From: Streptomyces wedmorensis | GTDB lineage: Bacteria > Actinomycetota > Actinomycetes > Streptomycetales > Streptomycetaceae | NCBI RefSeq assembly: GCF_000716445.1 | Contig: NZ_JNWK01000025.1 | Location: forward strand, 1 to 64,000 | Reading direction: 5' to 3' | Length of the DNA stretch: 64,000 nucleotides | Shown here: piece by piece, positions 1 through 7,662 of the stretch | Numbering within the stretch: the stretch's first letter is position 1 | Layout of the letters: the number at the start of each line of letters is the position of its first letter | The notes under the pieces: generated by a model | What the model was told of the DNA's origin: nothing | Database searches by the model: none | The model's input: the letters and a program-made list of their open reading frames with translations, nothing else | Program-made: the position numbers and the translations under genes

Positions 1-787
1 CCTCGGTCTGCCAGGCGTGGTACACGCCGTCGGCGCCGGCCGCGAAGGCCTCGAGACGGCCGTCCGACGACCGTGCGGAGACCACCCGGCCGGAGGCGTA
101 CGGGTGCTTCGGGCCCTTGGCAGCGCCCGCCCACAGCGCGTCGGCGATGACGGTCGCGTCCGCCGCCTCGACGCCGTACAGGTGGCGCAGGTCCTCCCGC
201 GGCCGCTGCACGTTCCAGCACACGTCGCCGATCGCCTCGTCGTTCCACGAGCCGCCCGGGTACTGCCGTTCCACCTCGTCGAAGAAGGCGTTGGTGGCGT
301 GGACCGGGTCCAGGCGCTCCTCGCGCGAACCCCACCAGTCCTGCTGCTGGAACAGTCCGAGGCTGGTGTAGTCGACGGCCTGGGAGTAGTTGTTCATGCT
401 GCTCTCCACGATGATCGTGGCGATGGCGATGGCGGCGGCCCTCGGGTTGAGCCCCCGGTCCCTGACCGCCTGCGTGACCATCCGCGCGCACGACATCTTG
501 TACGCGTCGAGATAGCCGGCCATCTTCGCGTGCAGCTGCGGGTTGAGCTGGTCGGCCATGACGCCGTCGGTCGCCGACGGCCCGGCCGGATCACAGGGAA
601 CGGTCGGAATGGCGAACCCCTCCGGGCCGCCGAAGTACCGGGAGACGCCCGACCGGTCCTTGCCCGGCCCCGGTACCGGCGTGCGCTGGGCCAGGGCGGC
701 CGGGGCGGTCATGCCGACGACCACCGCCCACACACCGGCCACGACGGCCAGCCTGGTGAGCGCGCGGCGCAGGACATCTCTTGCCAT
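1..787 (-). CDS. Secreted transglycosylase-like protein, 3' end cut by window edge
   Basis: The gene starts at ATG 787 on the minus strand and runs off the left edge, leaving 262 residues. A Sec signal peptide occupies about residues 1-33 and ends in APAALA. Residues 115-150 have the lysozyme/lytic-transglycosylase pattern: an ATIIVESSMNN segment with candidate catalytic Glu128-Ser129, then SLGLFQQ. The last visible residues (ARSSDGRLEAFAAGADGVYH) resemble the first blade of a tectonin/PLL-type beta-propeller lectin, so the full protein is probably an exported muralytic enzyme with a sugar-binding propeller. The domain calls are from motifs only, and the cut hides the C-terminal architecture. 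Confidence 0.75.
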   Translation of the reverse strand, partial: MARDVLRRALTRLAVVAGVWAVVVGMTAPAALAQRTPVPGPGKDRSGVSRYFGGPEGFAIPTVPCDPAGPSATDGVMADQLNPQLHAKMAGYLDAYKMSCARMVTQAVRDRGLNPRAAAIAIATIIVESSMNNYSQAVDYTSLGLFQQQDWWGSREERLDPVHATNAFFDEVERQYPGGSWNDEAIGDVCWNVQRPREDLRHLYGVEAADATVIADALWAGAAKGPKHPYASGRVVSARSSDGRLEAFAAGADGVYHAWQTE

Positions 788-1036
788 GGCGAGCCTTTCT
801 GTCGCGAATGCGGAGGAACCCGGGTGGTCGGTGCGGCGGACGCCGTCGACACGGTAGGGGCGGGCCCGCCGGCCGAGGCATCCGGAACGATCCGGAGTGA
901 CACGCGGGGCGGTCGTCCACGGACCGTCGGTGCTCCGTCGAAAAGAACTCCGGCCGGAGGCGAATCCTCTGCGGGCCCCGGCGCCTCTTATCCGCGTACC
1001 GGCCGAAAGGGCCGACGGAACCGGGAGGACCCACCC

Positions 1037-1126
1037 ATGATGATCACCGGCATCGTAGTGATCGGAGCCCTGCTCGTGGGCGCGTGCAGCTGGCACCTGA
1101 CGCGCCGCTACAGGAGCCGAAGCTGA
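1037..1126 (+). CDS. Tiny single-pass membrane protein (29 aa)
   Basis: A 29-residue ORF follows a GGGAGG ribosome-binding site at 1023-1028. It reads as one hydrophobic segment (ITGIVVIGALLVGA) followed by a basic tail (HLTRRYRSRS), which is a typical small N-in or C-in membrane peptide. It sits 40 bp upstream of the sigma-factor gene on the same strand. The ribosome-binding site and clean topology support a real gene, but codon evidence is weak at this length. Function unknown. Confidence 0.45.
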   Translation: MMITGIVVIGALLVGACSWHLTRRYRSRS

Positions 1127-1166
1127 CGAGTACCCGCGCGCGGAGCCTTCCGGATACGAGGAACAC

Positions 1167-1775
1167 ATGAACCCACGCTTTCGCTGGCCGGACGAGCGGC
1201 TGATCAAGGCCGCCCAGGACGGCGACGTCACCTCGCTGACCACCGTCGTCATGGAGTCGCAGCCCCATGTGCGCAAGTTCGCGCTGTCGTTGTGCGCCTC
1301 TCCGCAGGACGCGGAGGACGCGGCGCAGGAAGCGCTGATCATCCTCTACCGGAAGATCGGCACCCTTCGGGCATCCGGCGCGCTCGCCTCGTGGATGTTC
1401 CGGATCGTGCGCAACGAATGCCTCCGGCAGGTACGGCTGCTCGTGTCACGGGACGGCGGGACGCCCGACGAGCCGGAGGCGTCCGCGGAACCGTCCGCGG
1501 AGGAGGCCGTACTGCGCAGGCTGGAGGCGGAACGGATCGCGGCCGCGGTCGGTGCCCTCCCGCGCGAGCAGCGGCAGGTCCTGATCATGCGGGACGTACA
1601 GGGGCTGCCCGGCAGGACCGTCGCCCACGCGCTCGGTCTGAGCAACGCGGCGATGAAGTCGCGGCTGCACAGGGCGCGCGGCACGCTGCGCCGCTCCCTG
1701 GCGACGGCCGAGCCCGCACCCGTCCGAACCACCGACCGGACCGTCGAAGGAGACCCGTCCTCATGGACACCCTGA
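1167..1775 (+). CDS. ECF-type RNA polymerase sigma factor
   Basis: This 202-residue protein has the two-domain layout of extracytoplasmic-function sigma factors. Sigma-2 lies at about residues 20-90, with a core-binding stretch (SPQDAEDAAQEALIILYRKI). Sigma-4 lies at about 125-180, with the helix-turn-helix LPREQRQVLIMRDVQGL followed by LSNAAMKSRLHRARGTLRRSL. The start has a GAGG site about 9 bp upstream. The 3' end overlaps the next gene by 13 bp, so the two are translationally coupled. That partner is a small membrane protein that could tether or restrain the sigma factor; this is inference, since no classical zinc-finger anti-sigma factor is visible. Confidence 0.9.
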   Translation: MNPRFRWPDERLIKAAQDGDVTSLTTVVMESQPHVRKFALSLCASPQDAEDAAQEALIILYRKIGTLRASGALASWMFRIVRNECLRQVRLLVSRDGGTPDEPEASAEPSAEEAVLRRLEAERIAAAVGALPREQRQVLIMRDVQGLPGRTVAHALGLSNAAMKSRLHRARGTLRRSLATAEPAPVRTTDRTVEGDPSSWTP

Positions 1776-2098
1776 ACACCATGGAACCCGTGACACCCGC
1801 GCGGGGCGCGAAGGTCCGCGCCGTCGCGCCCCCGACGCCCGGCCCGGACTTCGCCAGCAAGTCCGTCCCCCGTCACCTGGCGCGCGGCGCCGTCGGCTTC
1901 GGGCTGATCATCGGATCGATCGCCCTGGTGCCCGTCGCCGGCCCGGTCACCCTGCTCGCGGCCCCGCTGGCCCTGATCGCCTTCCGCGGCTGCCCCACCT
2001 GCTGGATGGTCGGCCTGGCGCAGACCGTCTCGCGCGGCCGGCTGGAGCGCCAGTGCGTGGACGGCGTCTGCACGCTGTCCAAGGCGCCCGTGGACTGA
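1763..2098 (+). CDS. Small membrane protein with cysteine motifs, DUF2892-like
   Basis: The 111-residue protein starts at ATG 1763 inside the end of the sigma-factor gene. Two hydrophobic stretches (about residues 42-60 and 62-75) are followed by a Cys-rich tail with GCPTCWMVGL and then RQCVDGVCTL. The hydrophobic pair leading into a GCP motif resembles the DUF2892 membrane module; the second Cys pair is extra. Overlap with the sigma factor suggests a functional pair, perhaps redox sensing through the four cysteines. That role is not demonstrated by the sequence. Confidence 0.75.
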   Translation: MDTLNTMEPVTPARGAKVRAVAPPTPGPDFASKSVPRHLARGAVGFGLIIGSIALVPVAGPVTLLAAPLALIAFRGCPTCWMVGLAQTVSRGRLERQCVDGVCTLSKAPVD

Positions 2099-2105
2099 CG
2101 CGCAC

Positions 2106-2675
2106 TCACCTCACGGGTGCGACGTCCGCCCACAGGGCGGCGGCGTCGGGCGAGAGCGGTGCGACCGCTCGGCCCGGCGCTTCGTCGTCCGCGTCCCACC
2201 ACACGCCCTGCCCGCCGGTCATGAGGCGCCCGTCGGCGCCCGCCCGCCACCGGCCGCGCAGCACGTAGAGCACTCCGGCGTGGCCGGCGGCCGGCGTGAC
2301 GGTGCCGGTGACCCGCTTCACCCGGGCCGTACGGCTACCGCGTCGGACCATCAGGTTGAGCACCCGGCAGGCGCCGCCCGGCAGTTCGGCGCTCAGCGCC
2401 AGGTCGCCGGAGAACCCGAAGGGCTCGCCGACCTGGTCCAGGAGCCGGTCGAACGCGCCGGGCGAGGTCAGCCGGACGCCGTCGCCGGCCAGGAGGGTGA
2501 GCGTCCGGTCGACGCCGGGGAACGCCGAGAACGGCCCGTCCCGGTCGATGTCGGCGACGCTCGCACGCCACGCGAACCCCTCGGCGCCCACCGGCCACGA
2601 CACGATCTCCCGGGTGGCGCCCCCGCCGTTGCGCCAGCGGCCGGCCGTCAGGGTCTCGACGTCGAAGGGGTGCAT
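2106..2675 (-). CDS. HutD/Ves family protein
   Basis: This 189-residue protein carries the HutD/Ves signature near its N terminus (WRNGGGATREI, then FAWRASVADIDRDGPFSAFPG and DRTLTLLAGDGV), a bicupin-like fold. Family members sit near histidine-utilisation genes or act as stand-alone proteins of unclear biochemical role; no hut gene is next to this one. It is convergent with the sigma/membrane pair, with 7 bp between the stop codons and no obvious terminator hairpin there. Confidence 0.85.
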   Translation of the reverse strand: MHPFDVETLTAGRWRNGGGATREIVSWPVGAEGFAWRASVADIDRDGPFSAFPGVDRTLTLLAGDGVRLTSPGAFDRLLDQVGEPFGFSGDLALSAELPGGACRVLNLMVRRGSRTARVKRVTGTVTPAAGHAGVLYVLRGRWRAGADGRLMTGGQGVWWDADDEAPGRAVAPLSPDAAALWADVAPVR

Positions 2676-3010
2676 GCGCGGGCTCCTGAACTGGGGAGGG
2701 CGGTCCGGGTGCGGAGTCTATGCGGCCCTCCCGGACGGCCCGGTGACCGCACCCGGACGCGGAGCCGTTCCCCTCGGGTCGGAATACGGCCAACAGGAGG
2801 GGGCCGCTCCGCCCGCGGGGCCGCCGACCCCCGGAATCCGGGCGGGGGCGGCCCGGAAGCGCCGTCCGGCCCGCCCCGCGTGCGGCGCTGTCGCGGAAGG
2901 ATCGCCCCGGCATCGCGGTGCCGTCACACCGCCGTCGTCGTCCCATCACACTCCGGGCCGCCAAGTTGGCCGGAAACCAGGTGAGTCGGCGCCTCAGGTC
3001 CGGACCTGCG

Positions 3011-3039
3011 TTGATCACCCCCTTCCCGCCTCACATACT
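3011..3039 (+). promoter_or_regulatory. Candidate sigma-70-type promoter for the subtilisin gene
   Basis: In the 444-bp gap 2676-3119, TTGATC (3011-3016) and CATACT (3034-3039) are separated by exactly 17 bp, about 80 bp before the protease start. Each hexamer matches four of six consensus positions. Nothing else is recognised in this gap. Confidence 0.35.
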
Positions 3040-3119
3040 GCGCTGACCGGCGGCGGGCGCCCCCGCGCCATCGCCCCGGAATCGACCACTCGACCTCATC
3101 CCAAGCTCCTGGGGGAGAC

Positions 3120-6100
3120 TTGCGCGCACATGTGAAGCGAACACGCGCCTTCACCGTCACAGCGGCCGTCTCGGTGGCCCTCGTCGCAGGCATGACCGGC
3201 CCCGCGACGGCGATCCACGCGAACGCGGCGACGACACCGGACACCATGCGCCTCGACGGCGACCGGCGGATCCCGCTCGTCACCGGCGACCACGTGACCG
3301 TGGACGCCGAGGGCCGGATGGTGGGCTTCGAGCCCGCCAAGGGCCGTGAGCGGATACCCGTACAGGTGCAGCGCACCGGGAACAGGACCCTCGTGGTCCC
3401 CGCCGACGCGCAGAACCTGATCGCGACCGGCCGCCTCGACGAGCGGCTCTTCGACCTCGACGTGCTCACCGACCCGCGCCTGCGCAAGAGCCACCGCGCC
3501 GGGCTCAAACTGATCGTGCAGTACGAAGGGGGTGCCGCCGCCGCACGCGCCGAGGTGCGGGCGGCCGGCGACACCCAGGTGCGGCGCACCTTCCCGACGC
3601 TCAACGCCGATGCCGTCCGTACGTCCCCGGACGATGTGGCCCGCGTGTGGGAGGCGCTGACCAACGGGCAGAACACCGGCGCGCGCGTCGCCGCCACCGG
3701 CATCGCCACGGTGTGGCTGGACGGGGTGCGCGGCGCGCGCCTCGACCGCAGCGTCCGGCAGATCGGCGCCGACAAGGCGTGGGAGTCCGGCTTCGACGGC
3801 ACGGGCGTGAAGATCGCCGTCCTCGACACCGGCGTCGACAAGACCCACGAGGACCTCCGGACGCAGGTCGTCGGCGAGAGGAACTTCTCCGCCGCCGCCG
3901 ACGCCGTGGACCGCGTCGGGCACGGCACGCACGTCGCGTCGATCGCCGTCGGCACCGGCGCCAAGTCCGGCGGCCGGTTCAAGGGCGTCGCCCCCGGCGC
4001 CAAGGTGATCAGCGGGAAGGTCCTGGACGACGAGGGGTTCGGGGACGACTCCGCCGTCATCGCGGGCATGGAGTGGGCCGCCGCCGAGGGCGCGGACGTC
4101 GTCAACCTCAGCCTCGGCGGCCCCGACAGCCCCGGCGTCGACCCGCTGGAGGAGACGGTCGACCGGCTGACCGCCGAGAAGGGCATCCTGTTCGCCATCG
4201 CGGCGGGCAACGAGGGCGAGACCGGCCCGTCGTCCGTGGGTTCCCCGGGCAGCGCGGACTCGGCGCTGACCGTCGGCGCCGTGGACAAGGACGACAAGCT
4301 GGCGCCCTTCTCCAGCACCGGCCCGCGCGTCGGCGACGGAGCCGTCAAGCCGGACGTGACCGCGCCCGGCGTCGCCATCACGGCGGCCGCCGCTCCCGGC
4401 AGCGCCATCGACACGCGCCCGGGCACGCCGCACCCCGCTCCGGGCTACCTCCAGATCGACGGCACCTCCATGGCCACCCCGCACGTCGCGGGCGCCGCCG
4501 CCATCCTGAAGCAGCGGCACCCCGACTGGAAGTCCGCCGAGCTCAAGGGCGCGCTGACCGGCTCCGCCAAGGGCGGCGCCTACACCGCCTTCCAGCAGGG
4601 CACGGGCCGCGTCCAGGTCGACCAGGCTCTGAAGGTGAACGTCGTCGCCGAGCCGGTGTCGCTGAACTACGGCACGGCGCTCTGGCCGCACAACGACGAC
4701 AAGCCCGTGACCAAGAAGGTCGCGTACCGCAACCTCGGGGACACGAACGTCACCCTGGACCTGTCGGTGTCCGCCCTGGACCCGTCGGGCAAGCCCGCCC
4801 CGGCCGGGTTCTTCTCGCTCGGCGCCTCGAAGGTGACCGTGCCCGCCGGCGGCACCGCCGAGGTCGACCTCGTCGCCGACACCAGCGTCGGCGAGGCCGA
4901 CGGCACCTACTCGGGCTACGTCACCGCCACCGGCGCGGGCCAGTCCGTCCGTACGGCCGCGGTGGCGGTACGGGAGGCGGAGTCGTACGACCTCACCGTC
5001 CGGACCCTCGGCCGTGACGGCTCCGACGCCCGGAACTTCGCCACCACGCTGACCGGTGTCGGCGGTCCCGCGGCGAACTTCCAGGCCCGTGTCGACAACG
5101 AGCCGGGCGCCCACACGATCCGGGTGCCCAAGGGGTCGTACACGCTGAACACGGCCGTCTACCAGGACCCGTCGGACTACACGGCGGGCACCGACTGGAT
5201 CTCCCAGCCGAAGCTGGAGATCACCGGCGACACCACGGTCGTCTCCGACGCCCGCACCACCAAGCCGGTGGACCTGACCGTGCCCGGCATCGACAAGGCC
5301 GACTACGCGGGCACGTACTACGAGGTCGCGACCGGCATCGGCCGCATCGGCAACGGCTGGGTCCTGCGGGGCTTCACCGGCTTCCGCACCGCCCACATGG
5401 GGCCGGCCGTCACCGACGGCTCCCTCCTGCAGACCTGGGACGCGCACTTCGTGAAGGACGCCACCAGCCAGTACTCGGTGGCCTTCGGCGGAAAGACGAG
5501 CACGGTCGCGACCGGCTACACCAAGCACGTGAAGGCGACCGAGCTGGCCACCCTCAAGGTCGGTCTCGGCGCCTCCGCGCCCGGCAAGACGGCGCTCGCC
5601 TCCCCGTACGCCCATCTGCCGGGCGCGCCGGAGGGCAACGGCTTCTCCGCGCCGCAGCCGGCGCCGGGCACGCGCACCTTCTACGTCTCCACCGGCGACG
5701 GCGCCAGGTGGCTCACCCGGTACAACCAGCTGGGCGACAAGGACGAGTGGGGCTACCCGGCGTTCGAGGGCGCCTGGGAGATGGTCGCGCCGAAGCGCTA
5801 CGAGGCCGGCCGGACGTACCGCGAGACCTTCGACACGGGTGTCATGGGCCCGCTCCTGGGTGAGGGCATGGGCGTCTTCCGTACGGTCGACCCGGTGACG
5901 GGCGTGCAGCAGATCGCCGGCGCCGTGCCGCTCGCCTCCGACGGCAAGGGGCACGCCGGGATCGTCCCGTACACCTCGTCCACCTCGACGCTGTACCGCG
6001 ACGGGGTGAAGGTCGCCGAGAGCACCGACCCGCTGAGCGGCTCCGAGCCGTTCGCGGTCGACGCCGCCGACGCCGAGTACCGGCTGACGGCGTCCGTGGA

Positions 6101-6488
6101 GCGCCCGGCGAAGGCGAGCGCGGTCTCCACCCGGATCGAGACCGGCTTCACCTTCCGTTCGCGGCAGGTCGCGGCCACCACGTCGCTTCCGGTCTCCACC
6201 GTCCGCTTCGCGGCCCCCGTCGACCTGTCCACGCGCGCCCCGGCGGGCCGGACGGTCCTCGTCCCGGTGACCGTGCAGGGCTCGGCGGCCGGCAGGAACC
6301 TCAAGTCGCTGACGGTGTACGTGAGTTACGACGACGGGAAGACCTGGCAGCCGGTTCAGGTGACGAACGGCGCCGTCTCCGTGCGGAACCCGGCGAAGGA
6401 CAGCGCCGTGTCGCTGTCCGCCGAGGTCACGGACAAGCAGGGCAACACGTCCACCCTGAAGATCCACAACGCGTGGTTCGGCAAGTGA
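3120..6488 (+). CDS. Secreted subtilisin-family (S8) serine peptidase
   Basis: The 1122-residue exported protease has a signal peptide (about residues 1-36), a propeptide, and an S8 domain at about 215-490. The full catalytic set is visible: Asp236 (AVLDTGVD), His268 (GHGTHVAS), oxyanion Asn364 (AAGNEGE) and Ser450 (GTSMATPHVAG). About 600 residues of beta-rich accessory domain follow, starting near YDLTVRTLGRDG. Start choice is uncertain: TTG 3120 lies only 2 bp after GGGGGAG, while GTG 3132 gives a longer spacer of 14 bp. A strong hairpin follows the stop codon. The accessory half has a stand-alone paralogue at 18700-20358. Confidence 0.95.
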   Translation: MRAHVKRTRAFTVTAAVSVALVAGMTGPATAIHANAATTPDTMRLDGDRRIPLVTGDHVTVDAEGRMVGFEPAKGRERIPVQVQRTGNRTLVVPADAQNLIATGRLDERLFDLDVLTDPRLRKSHRAGLKLIVQYEGGAAAARAEVRAAGDTQVRRTFPTLNADAVRTSPDDVARVWEALTNGQNTGARVAATGIATVWLDGVRGARLDRSVRQIGADKAWESGFDGTGVKIAVLDTGVDKTHEDLRTQVVGERNFSAAADAVDRVGHGTHVASIAVGTGAKSGGRFKGVAPGAKVISGKVLDDEGFGDDSAVIAGMEWAAAEGADVVNLSLGGPDSPGVDPLEETVDRLTAEKGILFAIAAGNEGETGPSSVGSPGSADSALTVGAVDKDDKLAPFSSTGPRVGDGAVKPDVTAPGVAITAAAAPGSAIDTRPGTPHPAPGYLQIDGTSMATPHVAGAAAILKQRHPDWKSAELKGALTGSAKGGAYTAFQQGTGRVQVDQALKVNVVAEPVSLNYGTALWPHNDDKPVTKKVAYRNLGDTNVTLDLSVSALDPSGKPAPAGFFSLGASKVTVPAGGTAEVDLVADTSVGEADGTYSGYVTATGAGQSVRTAAVAVREAESYDLTVRTLGRDGSDARNFATTLTGVGGPAANFQARVDNEPGAHTIRVPKGSYTLNTAVYQDPSDYTAGTDWISQPKLEITGDTTVVSDARTTKPVDLTVPGIDKADYAGTYYEVATGIGRIGNGWVLRGFTGFRTAHMGPAVTDGSLLQTWDAHFVKDATSQYSVAFGGKTSTVATGYTKHVKATELATLKVGLGASAPGKTALASPYAHLPGAPEGNGFSAPQPAPGTRTFYVSTGDGARWLTRYNQLGDKDEWGYPAFEGAWEMVAPKRYEAGRTYRETFDTGVMGPLLGEGMGVFRTVDPVTGVQQIAGAVPLASDGKGHAGIVPYTSSTSTLYRDGVKVAESTDPLSGSEPFAVDAADAEYRLTASVERPAKASAVSTRIETGFTFRSRQVAATTSLPVSTVRFAAPVDLSTRAPAGRTVLVPVTVQGSAAGRNLKSLTVYVSYDDGKTWQPVQVTNGAVSVRNPAKDSAVSLSAEVTDKQGNTSTLKIHNAWFGK

Positions 6489-6514
6489 CGCGACCCGTGT
6501 GAGAACACGGCGAT

Positions 6515-6548
6515 GTGCCGGGAGGCGTTCGAGGACGCCTCCCGGCAC
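6515..6548. terminator. Bidirectional hairpin between convergent genes
   Basis: A perfect 14-bp stem (6515-6528 with 6535-6548) and a 6-nt loop lie between the protease stop (6488) and the LacI gene stop (6571). There is no T-run, as is usual in Streptomyces. Confidence 0.8.
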
Positions 6549-6570
6549 GTTCCGTTTGCCGGGAGGTGTC

Positions 6571-7599
6571 CTACCGGTCCGGCGTGCTGGCCCGTACGAC
6601 CGGCTCGGCCGGGAGCAGGAGCCCCGCCGCCGGGGCGGTGGCGGTGCCCTCGACCGCGCTGATCAGCCGGTCGACGAGCGCGTGGGCGATGCCGGACAGC
6701 GGCAGGCGCACGCTGGTGAGGGCCGGCTGGAGCAGCGTACAGAGCGGCAGGTCGTTGAAGCCGGTGACGGCGACGTCGGTGCCGACCGTGAGCCCGGCCG
6801 CGCGGACGGCCTGGTAGGCGGAGAGGGCGAGCCAGTCACTCGCGCAGACCAGGGCGGTCGGACGGTCGGGTCCCGTGAGCAGGCGCTCGACGGCGTAGGA
6901 GAGCGCGGCGGGGTCGTCGCCGGGGACGCCGACCTCGAAGGCTCCGTCGGGTGCGGCGGCCCCGGCCTGGAGGAAGCCCGCCCTGCGGTCGGCGAGCCAC
7001 GGCAGGGACGCGGCGGAGTTGACGTAGCAGATCCGGCGGTGGCCCTGTGCGAGCAGGTGGCCGACCAGCTCGGCGGTGGCCGCTGCGGAGTCGATGTCCA
7101 CCCAGTTCTGCGGGCGGCCGGGGGCCGTGCGGCCGAAGGCGACGAACGGGAAGGCGGCCTCGGTGAGGGCGTCGACCCGGGGGTCGTCGTGCACGACGTC
7201 GGAGAGGACGAACCCGTCGACCTGGCGGGCGGCGATCAGTCCGTTGAAGGACTTGGCGACCGCCCCGGCACCCCGCTGCGGGTCGCAGCGGAACAGCAGC
7301 ACGCGGTGGCCCACGGCGTCGGCGGCGCTGACCAGCGCCTGGAGGAAACCGCCCATCAGCGGGTTGGGGTCGGCGGGATTGTCGGCCGGGGCGGGATAGC
7401 CGATGACCCTGCGGGTGCCGGTGCGCAGACTGCGGGCGGACTGGTCGGGCTGGTAGCCGAGCTCCTCGATGGCGGCGGTGACCCGGGCGAGGGTGGTCGC
7501 GCGCAGCCGTTGGGGGGCGTTGAGGGCGTTCGAGACGGTCTGGCGGGAGACTCCCGCCGTCCGTGCGACGTCCTCGATGGTCACCTGTCGAGCGGTCAT
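6571..7599 (-). CDS. LacI-family transcriptional regulator
   Basis: The 342-residue protein begins at ATG 7599, chosen because AGAGGA lies 5 bp upstream and the translation opens directly with the LacI headpiece (VTIEDVARTAGVSRQTVSNA). The hinge region LGYQPDQSARSLRTG follows, then a periplasmic-binding-protein-like sugar sensor domain to the C terminus. It is the last gene of a minus-strand operon encoding a sugar ABC importer and an alpha-galactosidase, so it most likely senses an alpha-galactoside or a breakdown product. A possible operator lies ahead of the first gene at 13839-13852. Confidence 0.92.
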   Translation of the reverse strand: MTARQVTIEDVARTAGVSRQTVSNALNAPQRLRATTLARVTAAIEELGYQPDQSARSLRTGTRRVIGYPAPADNPADPNPLMGGFLQALVSAADAVGHRVLLFRCDPQRGAGAVAKSFNGLIAARQVDGFVLSDVVHDDPRVDALTEAAFPFVAFGRTAPGRPQNWVDIDSAAATAELVGHLLAQGHRRICYVNSAASLPWLADRRAGFLQAGAAAPDGAFEVGVPGDDPAALSYAVERLLTGPDRPTALVCASDWLALSAYQAVRAAGLTVGTDVAVTGFNDLPLCTLLQPALTSVRLPLSGIAHALVDRLISAVEGTATAPAAGLLLPAEPVVRASTPDR

Positions 7600-7662
7600 C
7601 GTTCCTCTGGGCGGTGGTCGGCGGGCTGTGGGCGGCGGACGGCCGCCCACGGCCCCCGTCGT

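Noticed and set aside
3096..6548. Very long open frame on the strand opposite the subtilisin gene
   Set aside because: It is a GC-bias shadow: Arg/Gly/Val/Asp-rich, no family motifs, and exactly opposite a gene with a full catalytic triad.
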